Shown: one piece after another, positions 6,428-6,988 of the stretch
Numbering within the stretch: position 1 is the first letter of the stretch
How the letters are laid out: each line of letters begins with the position of its first letter
Origin: Lysobacteraceae bacterium
Lineage (GTDB): Bacteria > Pseudomonadota > Gammaproteobacteria > Steroidobacterales > Steroidobacteraceae
Assembly (NCBI GenBank): GCA_012516015.1
Contig: JAAYXG010000181.1
Span: forward strand, 1 to 6,988
Length of the DNA stretch: 6,988 nt
Reading direction: 5' to 3'
Notes under the pieces: model-generated
The model's input: only the letters and a program-made list of their open reading frames with translations
Told to the model about the DNA's origin: nothing
Databases searched by the model: none
Program-made: the position numbers and the translations under genes

Positions 6428-6819
6428 CCGACGCTCGCCCGATGGATGCTAGTGCGCTTGCAGGCCGCCGCATTCTCGCGGTGGAGGACGAGAGCTTGGT
6501 CGCGATGTTCCTGGAAGATCTTCTCGTCGAGTTCGGCTGCACAGTGATCGGTCCCGCGAGCCGAGTGCACGACGCGCTGACGCTCGTCGAGAGCAATTTC
6601 TTGGACGGGGCCGTCCTCGACATCAATCTCGCGGGCGAAAGGGTGTTCCCGGTCGCGGATCGACTCGCCGAGCTCAAGATCCCGTTTCTCTTCGCGACCG
6701 GCTACGGCGAAGCCGGGCTTCCGGATGTCTATCGCTCGAAGGTCGTGCTGCAGAAGCCCTACTCCGCGCAGACCTTGCGCAAGGCTTTGGAGCAGTGCTT
6801 CTCATCGATGCGCGGTTGA
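6424..6819 (+). CDS. Single-domain response regulator (receiver, FAT GUY type)
   Basis: 131 residues consisting of one receiver domain and no output domain. Key residues are all visible: acidic pair Glu21-Asp22 (ILAVEDESLVAMFLEDLL), phosphoacceptor Asp66 (DGAVLDINLAGE), Thr92 in PFLFATGYGEAG, and Lys111 in VLQKPYSAQTLRKAL. The FATGY stretch resembles the FAT GUY receiver subfamily, which is often encoded beside HWE/HisKA_2 kinases in Proteobacteria. The start ATG overlaps the kinase stop (ATGA), which decides it over the longer upstream-open frame; ATG 6442 is a second choice. It presumably takes phosphate from His546 of the kinase and acts by protein-protein contact or as a phosphate sink, since it cannot bind DNA itself. 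No PhyR, anti-sigma or output gene is visible nearby, so the downstream target is unknown. Confidence 0.94.
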   Translation: MTDARPMDASALAGRRILAVEDESLVAMFLEDLLVEFGCTVIGPASRVHDALTLVESNFLDGAVLDINLAGERVFPVADRLAELKIPFLFATGYGEAGLPDVYRSKVVLQKPYSAQTLRKALEQCFSSMRG

Positions 6820-6928
6820 ATGCTCGCGCGTTGTCGCGCCGCATTCGCCGGCACGGTCACGCAACTCGCCGATGGCAAGTGCAACGCGCAATTCCGCCCG
6901 GCTATGCTTTGCGCTCGTCAATCGCACC

Positions 6929-6933
6929 GAGGA
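6929..6933 (+). promoter_or_regulatory. Ribosome binding site of the last gene
   Basis: GAGGA, 7 bases before the ATG at 6941. It is a good Shine-Dalgarno match and is the main evidence that a new gene begins here. Confidence 0.6.
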
Positions 6934-6940
6934 TTTCGTT

Positions 6941-6988
6941 ATGCGACGGCCGGGATGGCTCATCCCACCTGTATATCTACTGTTCACG
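6941..6988 (+). CDS. Start of a gene for a probable membrane protein (5' fragment)
   Basis: Only 16 codons fit in the window: MRRPGWLIPPVYLLFT. Basic residues at the start followed by a hydrophobic stretch suggest the first membrane helix of an inner-membrane protein. It somewhat recalls the N terminus of isoprenylcysteine carboxyl methyltransferase-like proteins, but this is too short to name. The start is supported by the GAGGA site upstream. It is separated from the receiver gene by about 120 bases, so it probably has its own promoter; a TATGCT at 6903-6908 might be a -10 element, but no matching -35 was found. Confidence 0.5.
   Translation, partial: MRRPGWLIPPVYLLFT

Noticed and set aside
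6903..6908. TATGCT as a -10 element for the last gene
   Set aside because: No TTGACA-like element lies about 17 bases upstream, so it is not supported as a separate promoter feature.
6820..6988. Open frame from ATG 6820, directly after the receiver stop
   Set aside because: It has no ribosome binding site and no recognisable sequence; the ATG at 6941 in another frame has a good GAGGA and a plausible membrane-protein N terminus.

Overview
The window looks like ordinary chromosomal DNA from a GC-rich Gram-negative bacterium, most likely a proteobacterium. Codon third positions are strongly G/C. There is a Tat-type export signal, a periplasmic YceI-family protein with a Sec signal, and a CHASE/HWE-type sensor kinase with a partner receiver protein. 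These families point to Proteobacteria, and the YkgJ-type and J-domain proteins lean towards a beta- or gammaproteobacterium. No rRNA, tRNA, CRISPR array, insertion sequence or phage gene was seen, so the taxon cannot be fixed further.

Left part (1-1574): the 5' end of a minus-strand gene for a Tat-exported sugar-phosphate isomerase/epimerase-like protein runs off the left edge. It is divergent from a plus-strand gene of unknown function starting at 498. The open frame of that unknown gene runs on antisense through most of the next gene, a minus-strand YceI-family periplasmic lipid-binding-type protein (828-1394). The YceI gene has a strong ribosome binding site and an ECF-like promoter candidate (GGAAC-N17-CGTT) at a sensible distance.

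Middle part (1575-4134): a J-domain co-chaperone of a little-studied type, with the HPD motif in the middle of a long helical protein, is followed directly by a small eight-cysteine YkgJ-type metal-binding protein, probably in one operon. About 200 bases with no recognisable gene follow. Then comes a three-helix membrane protein whose large C-terminal part is predicted periplasmic and resembles DUF6794, with a short domain at its end that recalls secretin/TonB N-terminal folds. A GC-rich hairpin lies just after its stop.

Right part (4217-6988): a two-gene signalling operon. A 736-residue membrane sensor kinase (two TM helices, periplasmic CHASE domain, cytoplasmic GAF domain, HWE-type histidine kinase core) overlaps by four bases a stand-alone receiver protein with a FAT GUY-like motif. 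The kinase presumably senses a periplasmic ligand and phosphorylates the receiver on Asp66. No output domain is encoded here, so the target lies elsewhere. The start of another gene, encoding a hydrophobic N terminus behind a good ribosome binding site, runs off the right edge.

I found no clear-cut new defence or mobile system. The most unusual items are the J-domain/eight-cysteine pair, the DUF6794-like membrane protein, the antisense extension over the YceI gene, and the ECF-like promoter candidate.
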